From Marinomonas colpomeniae (GTDB lineage: Bacteria; Pseudomonadota; Gammaproteobacteria; Pseudomonadales; Marinomonadaceae), in NCBI RefSeq assembly GCF_014803385.1, contig NZ_JACYFC010000001.1:392136-456135 (forward strand): a stretch of 64,000 nt of DNA. The letters run 5' to 3'. The position numbers were made by a program, and so were the translations under genes. Shown here piece after piece: positions 8,447 to 17,713 of this stretch. Each line of letters begins with the position of its first letter. Position 1 is the stretch's first letter. The notes below the pieces were generated by a model that had not been told where the DNA came from, did no database searches, and saw nothing but the letters and a program-made list of their open reading frames with translations.

Positions 8447-9598
8447 TTATATGTCAGTTTCGCTATCAGATAATGTCTGTTTGTCCCATGTTAGCACTTC
8501 CGTTAGACCGAGAAAAATATGATAACTACTGGTGCCAGGCAGAGGGAATGATTTTGCTTCGTTATTTGCATCAAGGTACTCATTCCAGCGACCATTTTCT
8601 AAAAAGTAATGTTTTGTCATAAAAGAAAGAGCGCTTTCTATGCGATGTTGCTTTTCCTCTAGGCCCATAGGTAAAACAGTAATGGCTTTTAAATACTCTG
8701 TTATTGGCCAAATACGCTTTTCTTTATCTATAGCCTGATATGAGTTTCCATCGATTTGATTATAAATACCGCCATCACTTTCTATGCCATGACGTGTGGC
8801 CGTTGACCATAAACTTTGAGCTAGGTCAATATGAGTTTGGTCTGGTGATATTTTATTTGCTTGATACAGTAACCAAACCCACTCGAAATGATGGCCTGGT
8901 TCTACTTGATGCCCTGTAGTTGAATGATACTTCCAATTTTCTGAGAAAAATTCGCGTAAAGTTTTTGTTTTTTTGTCGTAAAAGTGCTCGACGGCTAAGG
9001 ATAAAAGCGAGTTGATGACGGTCTTATAATCCTCGTCTCTAGTTGTATTGAACGCCGCGATATAGCCTTCTAATAAATGCATGTGAGGATTTTGGCGTCG
9101 AACTTGTTGAGTATCTATGGGGTATGCTTCATAAAAACCTCCCATTTTTGCTTGCATATTATCAAGCAAAAAATGATGAGTTGATTTCATGTAATCTAGA
9201 GCTCGTTTGTCCTTAGTTACTTGGTAATAATAACTAAAAGATAATAGTACAAACGCCAAAGCATAAGCGTCTGATTGCTTGTCTTTAACGGATAAATCGT
9301 CATTTAAGGAAAAAAACCAGCGATCATCATGGAAATATTGAGTCGTTATAAAGTCAAATAACGGTGTTAATTTTGCTAACCATTCCGCCTTGCTTTCGAA
9401 TTGATAAGCATGACTAAAAGTATAGAGTTGACGACATTGAGTTAGCAGACGAATGCGACCGACAGCATTTTTTGTCCAATTATGATTCATACTTTCATAG
9501 CTGAAACCTTTTTCAGCATCAATTCCGTATTGAGACCAATTTGGCAAAAGTTGCTCAAATAGAAAGTCTTTACTGGTAGATAAAAGAGAACGAAACAT
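8447..9598 (-). CDS. AGE-family sugar epimerase/isomerase
   Basis: Member of the N-acylglucosamine 2-epimerase/mannose isomerase (alpha6/alpha6 barrel) family, 383 residues. Visible family features are RIRLLTQCRQLYTFSHAY in the N-terminal third (conserved Arg and Tyr), DAYALAFVLLSFSYYY, NPHMHLLEGYIAAF and the histidine-containing PGHHFEWVWLL near residue 230, which carries the catalytic His region. Members interconvert ManNAc/GlcNAc, mannose/fructose or related sugars. In an LPS cluster a role in supplying a mannose- or hexosamine-type sugar is plausible, but the substrate is inference. It sits 58 bases upstream of hldD on the same strand and is divergent from hldE. Confidence 0.8.
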   Translation of the reverse strand: MFRSLLSTSKDFLFEQLLPNWSQYGIDAEKGFSYESMNHNWTKNAVGRIRLLTQCRQLYTFSHAYQFESKAEWLAKLTPLFDFITTQYFHDDRWFFSLNDDLSVKDKQSDAYALAFVLLSFSYYYQVTKDKRALDYMKSTHHFLLDNMQAKMGGFYEAYPIDTQQVRRQNPHMHLLEGYIAAFNTTRDEDYKTVINSLLSLAVEHFYDKKTKTLREFFSENWKYHSTTGHQVEPGHHFEWVWLLYQANKISPDQTHIDLAQSLWSTATRHGIESDGGIYNQIDGNSYQAIDKEKRIWPITEYLKAITVLPMGLEEKQHRIESALSFMTKHYFLENGRWNEYLDANNEAKSFPLPGTSSYHIFLGLTEVLTWDKQTLSDSETDI

Positions 9599-9698
9599 GA
9601 TGTAAATAGCCTTACTCAGGGAGATTTTAGTATGTCCAACTTCTGATATGAGTATGATAGGATAGGAGCTCTCAAAAATCGATTATTATGTTTTTATT

Positions 9699-11126
9699 AT
9701 GAACTCTTCGTATCTGAATTTTAAGGACAAACACATCCTCGTTGTGGGTGATGTAATGTTAGACCGCTACTGGCATGGTGGTACATCTCGTATTTCCCCT
9801 GAAGCACCAGTGCAAGTTGTAAAAGTGTCTGATATTGAGGATCGTCCCGGCGGTGCAGCAAATGTGGCGCTTGGTTTGGCTAAATTGGGTGTCTCTGTCA
9901 CTCTAGTTGGTGTTGTTGGCGACGATGAAAATGCCAACATATTAACTCGTTGTTTAGAGAAAGTTGGTGTGACTTGCCGTTTTGTTCGTTCGGAGCGTTT
10001 ACCAACAATTACTAAATTACGAGTGATGAGCCGCCATCAACAACTGATTCGTTTAGATTTTGAAGAGCGTGAAGACAGCCAGACTCAGAATGAAGCCTTG
10101 GCAAGTGTTGTTGAGGAGTGTTTGATTGCATCTGATGCTGTGATTTATTCTGATTACGCGAAAGGTTGCCTCGCGGATGTGCAAACGCTTATTAGTTTGT
10201 CTAATGCTGTAAATGTTCCTAGTTTCGTTGATCCTAAGGGGAATGACTTCTCTATTTATAAAGGTGCAACGCTAGTAAAACCAAATTTACTTGAGTTTGA
10301 GACAATAGTCGGAAAGTGTGATTCGACTCAAGCTTTGGAAAGTAAAGCAAAAGATCTTCGCGAGACTTTCGGTTGGGAAGCGTTGTTAGTCACTCGAGGT
10401 GAAGATGGCTTGATCTTATTCAACGAAGATAAGCCGTCTTTTTCATTAGCTACAGCGGCCAAAGAAGTGTTCGATGTCACTGGCGCTGGGGATACTGTTA
10501 TCGCTGTCTTGGCTGCTATTTACGTAACTAGCAAACGCTTTACTGATGCGGTTGAATACGCGAATCAAGCGGCGGGTTTTGTTGTTGGAAAATTAGGAAC
10601 GGCATCTATAACGGCAGATCAGTTAGCGGCCATTATGTATCAGCGTTCCCATTCAACTAATTTTGGTGTACTTGCTCCAGAAGAGTTATTGAAGCAAGTC
10701 AAGTTTGCTCAAATGAATGGAGAAAAAGTAGTCTTTACTAATGGGTGTTTTGATATTTTACACCCAGGTCATATTGCCTATATGAAACAGGCAAAAGCAC
10801 TGGGTGAACGTTTGATCGTTGCGGTGAATACTGATGCATCAGTAAAACGTTTAAAAGGTGAGAAACGCCCGATAAACAATCTTGTACACCGTATGGCTGT
10901 ATTAGAAGGTGTTGGCGCTATTGATTGGGTTACTTGGTTCGATGAGGATACACCAAAAGAAATTATTGAAGCCTTATCACCTGATGTACTTGTGAAAGGT
11001 GGAGACTATACGATAAAAACCACTGTTGGCGCTGACCATGTACTAAGTACTGGCGGAGAGGTCAAAATTCTATCTTTTGTTGATGGTTATTCAACTACTT
11101 CTATTATTGAAAAAGCGAATTTCTAA
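9699..11126 (+). CDS. hldE: Bifunctional heptose 7-phosphate kinase / heptose 1-phosphate adenylyltransferase
   Basis: Makes heptose 1,7-bisphosphate and later ADP-heptose for LPS. The N-terminal PfkB-type kinase (about 1-315) shows GDVMLDRYWHGGTSRISPEA, PGGAANVALGLAKLG and the catalytic DVTGAGDT near residue 260. The C-terminal nucleotidyltransferase (about 345-475) begins VVFTNGCFDILHPGH with the HxGH motif. The length of 475 matches intact HldE. The start ATG at 9699 has only a weak ribosome site. msbA begins on the next base after the stop, so hldE, msbA and waaA form one operon. Confidence 0.95.
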   Translation: MNSSYLNFKDKHILVVGDVMLDRYWHGGTSRISPEAPVQVVKVSDIEDRPGGAANVALGLAKLGVSVTLVGVVGDDENANILTRCLEKVGVTCRFVRSERLPTITKLRVMSRHQQLIRLDFEEREDSQTQNEALASVVEECLIASDAVIYSDYAKGCLADVQTLISLSNAVNVPSFVDPKGNDFSIYKGATLVKPNLLEFETIVGKCDSTQALESKAKDLRETFGWEALLVTRGEDGLILFNEDKPSFSLATAAKEVFDVTGAGDTVIAVLAAIYVTSKRFTDAVEYANQAAGFVVGKLGTASITADQLAAIMYQRSHSTNFGVLAPEELLKQVKFAQMNGEKVVFTNGCFDILHPGHIAYMKQAKALGERLIVAVNTDASVKRLKGEKRPINNLVHRMAVLEGVGAIDWVTWFDEDTPKEIIEALSPDVLVKGGDYTIKTTVGADHVLSTGGEVKILSFVDGYSTTSIIEKANF

Positions 11127-12911
11127 ATGCAAGATAACGTAATACCTGAGGCATCTACTAACAAAGAGTCAATATCTGGTGCAAAAACTTACCTTCGCCT
11201 CCTTAGTTATGTAGGCTCGTCTTGGGTATACCTACTATTGAGTTTTATTGGTTATGTATTATATGCCTCAATGGAGCCAGCTCTTGCTGCGTTGTTAAAA
11301 CATATTGTTGATGTCGTTTCAGAAGGAACGGTTACTGAAAGTCGTATGATCATTCCTCTTGCTATACTTGCTATATTTATTTTGCGTGGTATAGGAACAT
11401 TTCTTGGGGGGTACTTTATGGCGCAGGTGGCTAATAAAGTGGTTTTTGATTTACGTACTAATATGTTTAATAAATTGGTACTACTTCCTTCTAGTTATTA
11501 TAACTCTATTCCAACAGGCCGATTATTAGCTAAGTTAACCTATGATACAGAGCAGGTGATTGGTTCAATTACTCAAGCAATTCGAGTGGTATTACGCGAA
11601 GGTTTAACTGTTGTTGGTTTGTTAGGTTATATGATTTACATGAATTGGCGCCTATCTCTGTTGTTTTTGCTTGTAGTGCCTTTGATTGGTTTAGTTGTTT
11701 CTTACGCATCAAAGCGTTTTCGTAAACTTAGTACACGTATTCAAGATGCGATGGGAGGTGTCACAGACGTTGCTTCCGAAGCAATTAAAGGGCATGAAGT
11801 AGTAAAGATATTTGGTGGTAGTCAATACGAAACAAATCGTTTTTATGATGCGGCTAACGAGAACCGACGCTCCCAGCTGAAAATGGATAAAACAAGATAT
11901 TTAAATGTTCCGATAGTGCAGTTTATTCTTGCTATTGCCATGTCTATATTGATTTGGTTTGCTTTGAGTCCATCTATAAGTTCAGGGATGACACCTGGAG
12001 ATTTTATCGCATTTTTAACGGCAGCAGGAATGCTGGGTAAGCCGATACGGCAGTTAACAGATGTAAATAGTACTTTGCAGAAAGGTATTGCAGCATCTCA
12101 TAGTATTTTTGAATTTCTTGATATGAAGGAAGAGGTTAATACTGGTGAGATAGTGGCAGGCCGACTTAAAGGTTCAATCGAGTGGCGCTCGATGTCATTC
12201 CGTTATCCTGAAGCGGATAAATCAGCATTGAAAAATATTACTTTATCTTTGCCTGCTGGAAAAATGTTGGCCTTAGTCGGCCGATCCGGAAGTGGTAAGT
12301 CGACAATGGCGAACCTGATTCCGCGTTTTTACAATATAGAGGAAGGGGGCTTGAGTATTGATGGTTTTTCTATTGATGAGTATGAGTTAAATAGTCTGCG
12401 TTCTAATATCGCGTTGGTGAATCAGCAAGTGATTCTTTTTAATGGGACTATTCGAAATAACATCGCTTATGGTTATCTTAGTGATACTAATGAGGGCGAC
12501 ATTATTGATGCCGCTAAAGCCGCTAACGCTTGGGGCTTTATTCAAGAGTTGGATCATGGATTAGATACCATGGTTGGTGAAAATGGTGTTCTTTTGTCAG
12601 GAGGTCAGCGCCAACGTATCGCTATAGCAAGAGCCATTCTAAAAAATGCGCCGATTCTTATTTTAGATGAAGCCACATCTGCATTGGATACCGAGTCTGA
12701 ACGAGCTATTCAGTCCGCCTTAGATGGCTTGATGGAAAACCGAACTACCATTGCTATTGCTCATCGTTTATCAACGATTGAAAATGCAGATATCATTGCA
12801 GTTGTCGATCACGGTGAGATTGTTGAGCAAGGTTCTCATAGTGAGCTATTGGCAATGAATGGCGCTTATGCACAGCTTCATAACCAACAGTTCAGTGATG
12901 CCCCAGCTTAA
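11127..12911 (+). CDS. msbA: Lipid A export ABC transporter MsbA
   Basis: Homodimeric ABC exporter that flips core-lipid A across the inner membrane. Residues 1-330 form the transmembrane domain with six helices. The ATPase domain (about 345-590) has Walker A GRSGSGKST near 384, signature LSGGQRQR near 489, Walker B ILILDEAT near 510 and switch His in AHRLST. At 594 residues it has the usual length. It lies without a gap between hldE and waaA, which supports MsbA rather than a generic multidrug exporter. Confidence 0.93.
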   Translation: MQDNVIPEASTNKESISGAKTYLRLLSYVGSSWVYLLLSFIGYVLYASMEPALAALLKHIVDVVSEGTVTESRMIIPLAILAIFILRGIGTFLGGYFMAQVANKVVFDLRTNMFNKLVLLPSSYYNSIPTGRLLAKLTYDTEQVIGSITQAIRVVLREGLTVVGLLGYMIYMNWRLSLLFLLVVPLIGLVVSYASKRFRKLSTRIQDAMGGVTDVASEAIKGHEVVKIFGGSQYETNRFYDAANENRRSQLKMDKTRYLNVPIVQFILAIAMSILIWFALSPSISSGMTPGDFIAFLTAAGMLGKPIRQLTDVNSTLQKGIAASHSIFEFLDMKEEVNTGEIVAGRLKGSIEWRSMSFRYPEADKSALKNITLSLPAGKMLALVGRSGSGKSTMANLIPRFYNIEEGGLSIDGFSIDEYELNSLRSNIALVNQQVILFNGTIRNNIAYGYLSDTNEGDIIDAAKAANAWGFIQELDHGLDTMVGENGVLLSGGQRQRIAIARAILKNAPILILDEATSALDTESERAIQSALDGLMENRTTIAIAHRLSTIENADIIAVVDHGEIVEQGSHSELLAMNGAYAQLHNQQFSDAPA

Positions 12912-12913
12912 TT

Positions 12914-14140
12914 ATGTGGTTGTATCGTGTTCTATTGTTTTTGTTAACGCCGGTTATTTTATTGAAGATACGGCGTTTTCAAAAAAATCATCCTCATTAC
13001 CGAGCGAAAGAAGCATTAGGCTTTTGGCCTTCAGTAGAGGCAGACTTATGGATTCATTGTGCTTCTGTTGGTGAGGTGCTTGCTATACGACCACTTGTTA
13101 CTCAGTGGCGTGAAAAACATCCTAATCACCGTTTCCTGATTACCACCATGACCCCTACAGGGGCAGAACAAGTCGAAAAAACCTTTCCTTTTGCCGAGCA
13201 TAGATATTTACCTATGGATTGGCGTTTCACTGTAAAAAGAGCGCTTAAGCGTCTTTCCTGCAAACATCTTCTTATTGTTGAAACGGAACTTTGGCCTAAT
13301 TTATTGCATCAAGCAAAGAGACAAAAAATTCGTGTCGATGTTATTAACGCTCGACTTAGCGAGCGTTCTTTTTTGCGTTATCAAAAATTTCCTATAGTTT
13401 CTCGTCCTCTATTTAAATTACCTGATTGCTTTTTAGCTCATGCTAAAGACGATGCAAAACGCTTTGAGAAATTGGGCGCTAAGAAAGTATTGGTAACAGG
13501 AAGTATTAAGTTTGACCTTTCTGTTTCTCCTGATGTTTTGCAAGACGATTGGCGCCAAAATTTAGGTGCTCGGTTTGTGTGGGTGGGAGGGAGTACGCAT
13601 CAAGGTGAGGATGAAATTCTATTAAGTGTCCATAAAGTACTTTTACAAAAAGTTCCTGATGCTCTGCTTTTATTAGTACCTCGTCATCCTGAACGTTTTA
13701 ATGCGGTTTATACATTGGCAAAGCAATGCTTTGATAGCGTTACCTTGCGCAGTCTCACGCCACCAGATCAATGGTCAAACTTCGATGTGGTGATTGGCGA
13801 TTCAATGGGAGAGTTGATGCATTATTATCAGGCTTCTGATCTTGCTTTTGTCGGTGGGAGTTTGATTAAGCGCGGCGGACATAACCCCATTGAGCCTGCG
13901 TTATTAGGTAAAGCAATTTTAGTTGGACCTTACACTTTTAATTTCTTAGAAATAACAGATCAGTTGTTGCAAGTCAGAGGTGCCATACGCTGTTCGGATG
14001 AAGATGAGCTGAGGAAAGCCGTTATTACTTTCGCAGGGCAGCCTTCTCAATGCTATCGGATTGGGCAGGCTGCTTTGCGTTTTGCTGAACAAAATCAAGG
14101 TGCCGTTACTCGAGTGCTAACTGAAATAGACTTCCGTTGA
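12914..14140 (+). CDS. waaA: 3-deoxy-D-manno-octulosonic acid transferase
   Basis: Transfers Kdo from CMP-Kdo to the lipid A precursor at the inner face of the inner membrane. One N-terminal membrane anchor (WLYRVLLFLLTPVILL) is followed by the GT30 domain with the catalytic-base segment HCASVGEVLAIRPL near residue 55, VETELWPN, VNARLSERSF, and the donor-site region GGSLIKRGGHNPIEPALLGK near 315. The ATG lies two bases after the msbA stop. Length of 408 is normal. It ends the LPS operon; the next unit starts with a TPP riboswitch. Confidence 0.94.
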   Translation: MWLYRVLLFLLTPVILLKIRRFQKNHPHYRAKEALGFWPSVEADLWIHCASVGEVLAIRPLVTQWREKHPNHRFLITTMTPTGAEQVEKTFPFAEHRYLPMDWRFTVKRALKRLSCKHLLIVETELWPNLLHQAKRQKIRVDVINARLSERSFLRYQKFPIVSRPLFKLPDCFLAHAKDDAKRFEKLGAKKVLVTGSIKFDLSVSPDVLQDDWRQNLGARFVWVGGSTHQGEDEILLSVHKVLLQKVPDALLLLVPRHPERFNAVYTLAKQCFDSVTLRSLTPPDQWSNFDVVIGDSMGELMHYYQASDLAFVGGSLIKRGGHNPIEPALLGKAILVGPYTFNFLEITDQLLQVRGAIRCSDEDELRKAVITFAGQPSQCYRIGQAALRFAEQNQGAVTRVLTEIDFR

Positions 14141-14168
14141 TCGACTCTTTACAATAAGCGCTCATTAT

Positions 14169-14269
14169 CTCATGGGGTGCTTTATTTTTCTAAAAACTAA
14201 AGCTGAGAAGCGGAATTGTCCGCTAACCCACCGAACCTGATCCAGATCATGCTGGCGTAGGAATCGAGG
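14169..14269 (+). ncRNA. Thiamine pyrophosphate (TPP, THI-box) riboswitch
   Basis: The conserved aptamer elements appear in order: GGGGTGC at 14174-14180, CTGAGA at about 14203, a short variable hairpin (AGCGGAATTGTCCGCT), then ACCTGATCCAGATCATGCTGGCGTAGGA-type core in 14234-14262. A closing P1 stem (CTC / GAG) pairs 14169-14171 with 14266-14268. It lies 84 bases upstream of thiB and points into it, so it is expected to switch off thiamine uptake when TPP is plentiful. Confidence 0.95.
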
Positions 14270-14314
14270 TAGCAAAGGCTTTTTGATTTAATAACAAAAT
14301 AGCATCTTGCCGTT

Positions 14315-14347
14315 TCTCCTGTACGCCGCTCACTTTTTTTAGGAGCG
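14315..14347 (+). promoter_or_regulatory. Candidate SD-sequestering expression platform of the TPP riboswitch
   Basis: The thiB ribosome site AGGAGCG (14341-14347) can pair with two upstream elements: CTCCT at 14316-14320 and CGCTC at 14327-14331. No terminator stem with a U-run is obvious after the aptamer. This points to translational rather than transcriptional control, as is usual for gammaproteobacterial TPP switches. The pairing is read by eye, not folded. Confidence 0.5.
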
Positions 14348-14352
14348 ACACA

Positions 14353-15366
14353 TTGAATAAATTCCTGTTAAAAACTTCCTCTACAGCCTTTTTGTTATCT
14401 TTGGCTGTGCTTTTTTCTTCTGCTTCATCGGCGACTGAAACGCTTAACGTCTACACCTATGATGCATTTGCGTCTGATTGGGGTCCGGGTCCTAAAATCA
14501 AAGAAAACTTTGAAAAAGAATGTGACTGTGAGTTGAATTTTGTCGCTTTGGATTCTTCTGTTGGCATCTTGTCACGTGTTCAGCTTGAAGGTAAGTCGTC
14601 TCAAGCGGATGTTTTGTTAGGACTTGACCTTAATCTAATGGAAGCGGCAAAACAGACAGGCTTATTGGCAAACCACTCAGTAAACACATCTGCAGTAACG
14701 GTTGCTGGTGGTTGGAACGATAAAACTTTTGTACCCTTTGACCAAGGTCACTTCGCTTTTATTTATAATTCAGAAACACTGAGTAATCCACCAACTAGTT
14801 TGAAGGAAGTGGTAGACAACCAAAACCTTCGTGTGATTTATCAAGACCCAAGAACCAGTACGCCAGGTTTAGGTTTGTTATTGTGGATGAAGTCGGTTTA
14901 TGGAAATGATGTTTCTGATGCTTGGGAGCGTTTGGCTGGACATACTGTAACAGTGACAAAAAGCTGGTCTGATGCTTATGGTTTATTCTTAAAAGGTGAG
15001 GCCGATGTAGTGTTAAGTTATACGACTTCGCCTGCGTACCACATCATTGCTGAAGGCGACAACAAGTATCAAGCTGCTACTGCAACTGAAGGGCTTTATC
15101 CGCAAGTTGAAGTGGCTGCGATGATGAAAAGCGCACCAAATCAAGCTCTAGCAAAGCGCTTTATGCAATTTATTCTGCAACCAGAGTTTCAATCTGTTAT
15201 CCCAACAGGGAACTGGATGTTACCTGTAGTGACTCTTTCTGAAAAATTGCCTGCAGCGTTCGACAGTGCTTTAAAACCAACGAAAAACTTGGTGTTGTCA
15301 GCGCAAGATGTAGCGAAAAATCGTAAGGTTTGGGTTAACGAGTGGTTGAATGCAACGACTCGATAA
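14353..15366 (+). CDS. thiB: Thiamine/TPP ABC transporter, periplasmic binding protein
   Basis: Captures thiamine, TMP or TPP in the periplasm and hands it to ThiPQ. A signal peptide fills about residues 1-27 (FLLSLAVLFSSASSA, cleavage after Ala-type site before TETLNVYTYDAF). The mature protein has the family marks NVYTYDAFASDWGPGP, KAQTGLL-like EAAKQTGLL, and FVPFDQGHFAFIYN. The start is TTG at 14353, seven bases after AGGAG at 14341-14345; a poor start codon fits tight translational control by the riboswitch. It overlaps thiP by up to 25 bases. Confidence 0.93.
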   Translation: MNKFLLKTSSTAFLLSLAVLFSSASSATETLNVYTYDAFASDWGPGPKIKENFEKECDCELNFVALDSSVGILSRVQLEGKSSQADVLLGLDLNLMEAAKQTGLLANHSVNTSAVTVAGGWNDKTFVPFDQGHFAFIYNSETLSNPPTSLKEVVDNQNLRVIYQDPRTSTPGLGLLLWMKSVYGNDVSDAWERLAGHTVTVTKSWSDAYGLFLKGEADVVLSYTTSPAYHIIAEGDNKYQAATATEGLYPQVEVAAMMKSAPNQALAKRFMQFILQPEFQSVIPTGNWMLPVVTLSEKLPAAFDSALKPTKNLVLSAQDVAKNRKVWVNEWLNATTR

Positions 15367-16970
15367 GATTCGTTAACGTGTTTTCATCGCGTATATATCA
15401 AGGACTGACACCTGCTATTTTGGGTGTTGGTTTTTTCTTGTTAATAGGAGTTGCCAGTTTGGCGGCTCTTTTGCGTTATAGCGAGTTGTCTGACTGGTTT
15501 GGTTATGTTTCTCAGCCTTATCTCTGGCGTGTGGTACGTTTTTCATTGTGGCAAGCTTTACTGAGCAGTGGAATCAGTATCCTAATTGCGATTCCTGTGG
15601 CGTCGTGTCTTGTTCATCGGCGATTTTATGGACGGGCGTTTTTGTTACAGCTTTTTTCTGTGTCTATGGTTGTTCCAACCATTGTGGCAATTCTTGGTTT
15701 AGTTGTGGTGTATGGCCGTACCGGTTGGCTTAGTCAGTTATTTGGTATTCAAATTCCTTTATATGGTTTGACTGGAATCTTACTGGCGCATGTTTTTTTC
15801 AATATGCCTTTGGCTGTGCGACTCTTGTTACAAGGCTACGATTTAATTCCTTCTGGTCAGTGGCGACAAGCTTCGCAATTGGGCTTTTCTCGTATTACTG
15901 CATTTCGTTTGATCGAATGGCATTACATTAAAAAAGCCTTGCCCGGTGCTTTTGTGTTGATTTTTATGTTGTGTTTTTCCAGCTTTGCAGTGGTGTTGAG
16001 TTTAGGTGGTGGACCCAAATCGAGCACTTTGGAGGTGGCAATTTATCAGGCGTTAAGGTTCGATTTTGATCTTAATAAAGCCAGTTTTTTAGCTTTGATG
16101 CAGGTGGCAATATGCACCTTGTTTGCCGTTATTGTTTATCGTATTGCGCCTGTAAATCGTCAGGACGCGAGTTTACTGTCTATTGAGCTATATGTTCTAA
16201 AGGACTCTTTGTGGGCAAAAACCACTGATAGTGTCGCAATGCTGTGTGTGTTTTTCTTAGTGATACCACCATTTCTTGCCATTTTTGATCCAGTGTTTTC
16301 TACCGTTTTTCTTCAAACCTTGTTGTCTTCTTCTTTGTGGCGAGCGGTGATAGTTTCATTGCAAATAGCACTCCCCGCTGCTGCGGTGAGTGTAATGTTA
16401 GGCTTTTGTTTTGGTGTTCTGGCTCGCTTTTGTATGGGGCGTAAATATTTAACGTTTTTGCCTAATAAAATTGAGCATCTCGGAAATATGATTTTGATGG
16501 TGCCAGGGTTGGTGATTGCAACAGGGTTATTTTTACTCTTACGTGATTTTGGCTGGGGGCTTCAGTCGAGTTATTGGATTGTTGTTTGGGTCAATGCTGT
16601 GATGGCGTTGCCTTTTGTGCTCAGAGCTTTAATGCCTTCTTTATATCAGCAAGAGCGCCGTTTTCGGAATGTTTATTTAAGCCTTGGAATTCGCAATTGG
16701 TCACGTTGGAGCTTGGAGTGGGCTCTGATTCGTAAGCCTGTGGCGCAAGCGTTTGGGTATGCTTTGTTGTTATCTCTTGGTGATATGGGCGTCATTGCTT
16801 TATTTGGTAGTCAAGGTTTGGTGTCTTTGCCTTTGTATCTTTTTCAATTGATAGGTTCTTATCGACTAGAAGAAGGCGCTTGTGTCGCGGTGGTGTTGAT
16901 TACGTTTTGTTTGGTTTTATTTTATATGTCATCTCGACTTATCGGAGGCGCAAGTAGTGTTAAAAATTAA
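15342..16970 (+). CDS. thiP: Thiamine/TPP ABC transporter, permease
   Basis: Inner-membrane permease of the ThiBPQ importer, with two fused permease halves of about six helices each (542 residues, the usual double length). Each half has an EAA-type coupling loop: near residue 175 (QWRQASQLGFSRITAFRLIEW) and near 440 (FRNVYLSLGIRNWSRWSLEW). The start is uncertain: GTG at 15342 overlaps thiB by 25 bases, and GTG at 15378 would give a shorter N-terminus starting VFSSRIYQG. The 3' end overlaps thiQ by 14 bases. Confidence 0.92.
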   Translation: MVECNDSIRFVNVFSSRIYQGLTPAILGVGFFLLIGVASLAALLRYSELSDWFGYVSQPYLWRVVRFSLWQALLSSGISILIAIPVASCLVHRRFYGRAFLLQLFSVSMVVPTIVAILGLVVVYGRTGWLSQLFGIQIPLYGLTGILLAHVFFNMPLAVRLLLQGYDLIPSGQWRQASQLGFSRITAFRLIEWHYIKKALPGAFVLIFMLCFSSFAVVLSLGGGPKSSTLEVAIYQALRFDFDLNKASFLALMQVAICTLFAVIVYRIAPVNRQDASLLSIELYVLKDSLWAKTTDSVAMLCVFFLVIPPFLAIFDPVFSTVFLQTLLSSSLWRAVIVSLQIALPAAAVSVMLGFCFGVLARFCMGRKYLTFLPNKIEHLGNMILMVPGLVIATGLFLLLRDFGWGLQSSYWIVVWVNAVMALPFVLRALMPSLYQQERRFRNVYLSLGIRNWSRWSLEWALIRKPVAQAFGYALLLSLGDMGVIALFGSQGLVSLPLYLFQLIGSYRLEEGACVAVVLITFCLVLFYMSSRLIGGASSVKN

Positions 16971-17661
16971 GCTCCAATACAGCTGGGATAGTTTCCATGC
17001 AGATTATCGAGTGAATATTTCACCTGGCGTTACCACTTTATTAGGTGCAAGTGGTGAAGGAAAGAGTACATTGCTTCATCTTCTTGGCGGTTTTCTAAAT
17101 GGGCATGGAGAATTGGACTTTAATAGTGAGTCATTGTTGGGTTTAGCCCCTTATGAAAGGCCGATTTCTACATTATTTCAGAGTGATAACCTTTTTCCGC
17201 AGTTAACCGTTTGGCAAAACGTGGCCATTGGTGCGTCGCCTTCTTTGTCTCTCAGTACTGAGCAGAAAGATAAGGTTGATTGGGCTTTAGAAAAAACACA
17301 GCTTGTTGATAAAACAGGCCGTTTTCCACAGGCTTTGTCTGGTGGGCAAGCTCAGCGAGTTGCGATTGCGAGAGTATTGGTAAGGAATAAACCGATACTG
17401 TTATTGGATGAACCTTTTAGTGCTTTGGATCCTGCATTACGAGAAGAAATGCTTCATCTCGTCAAAGAGGTGACAGAAGAGCTTTCGTTGACAACCCTGT
17501 TGGTGTCGCATTTACCGCAAGAGGCAAGTCTAATTGGGGGGAAGGTAATCTTGATTGAGAAAGGAAAGGTTGTTGCTTATGAGCCTGTGACTGTTTTAAA
17601 CCAAACACCTGCTCATCCTCTGTTTTCACATTATTTTGGTGTATCTAGCCATTCATTATAA
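16957..17661 (+). CDS. thiQ: Thiamine/TPP ABC transporter, ATP-binding protein
   Basis: ATPase powering thiamine import. Walker A is GASGEGKST near residue 32, the Q-loop is TLFQSDNLFPQLTVWQNVA, the signature LSGGQAQRVAIARVL near 128, Walker B LLLDEPFSALDP and the switch His in LVSHLPQEA. At 234 residues it is the usual ThiQ size. The likely start is a TTG within the thiP 3' end at 16957 (LKIKLQYSWDSF). Translation is coupled to thiP by the 14-base overlap. Confidence 0.92.
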   Translation: MLKIKLQYSWDSFHADYRVNISPGVTTLLGASGEGKSTLLHLLGGFLNGHGELDFNSESLLGLAPYERPISTLFQSDNLFPQLTVWQNVAIGASPSLSLSTEQKDKVDWALEKTQLVDKTGRFPQALSGGQAQRVAIARVLVRNKPILLLDEPFSALDPALREEMLHLVKEVTEELSLTTLLVSHLPQEASLIGGKVILIEKGKVVAYEPVTVLNQTPAHPLFSHYFGVSSHSL

Positions 17662-17671
17662 ATAATCAAAC

Positions 17672-17703
17672 TATGCCGCCCAGCGGTATCGTTGAGCGGC
17701 ATA
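17672..17703. terminator. Possible bidirectional terminator between thiQ and the EamA gene
   Basis: An 8-bp inverted repeat (TATGCCGC / GCGGCATA) with a loop of about 15 bases lies between the two convergent genes. Neither side has a strong T-run; the minus-strand side reads TAGTTTGATTATTT. It is the only terminator-like structure between the convergent units. Confidence 0.4.
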
Positions 17704-17713
17704 ATGATGCGTT

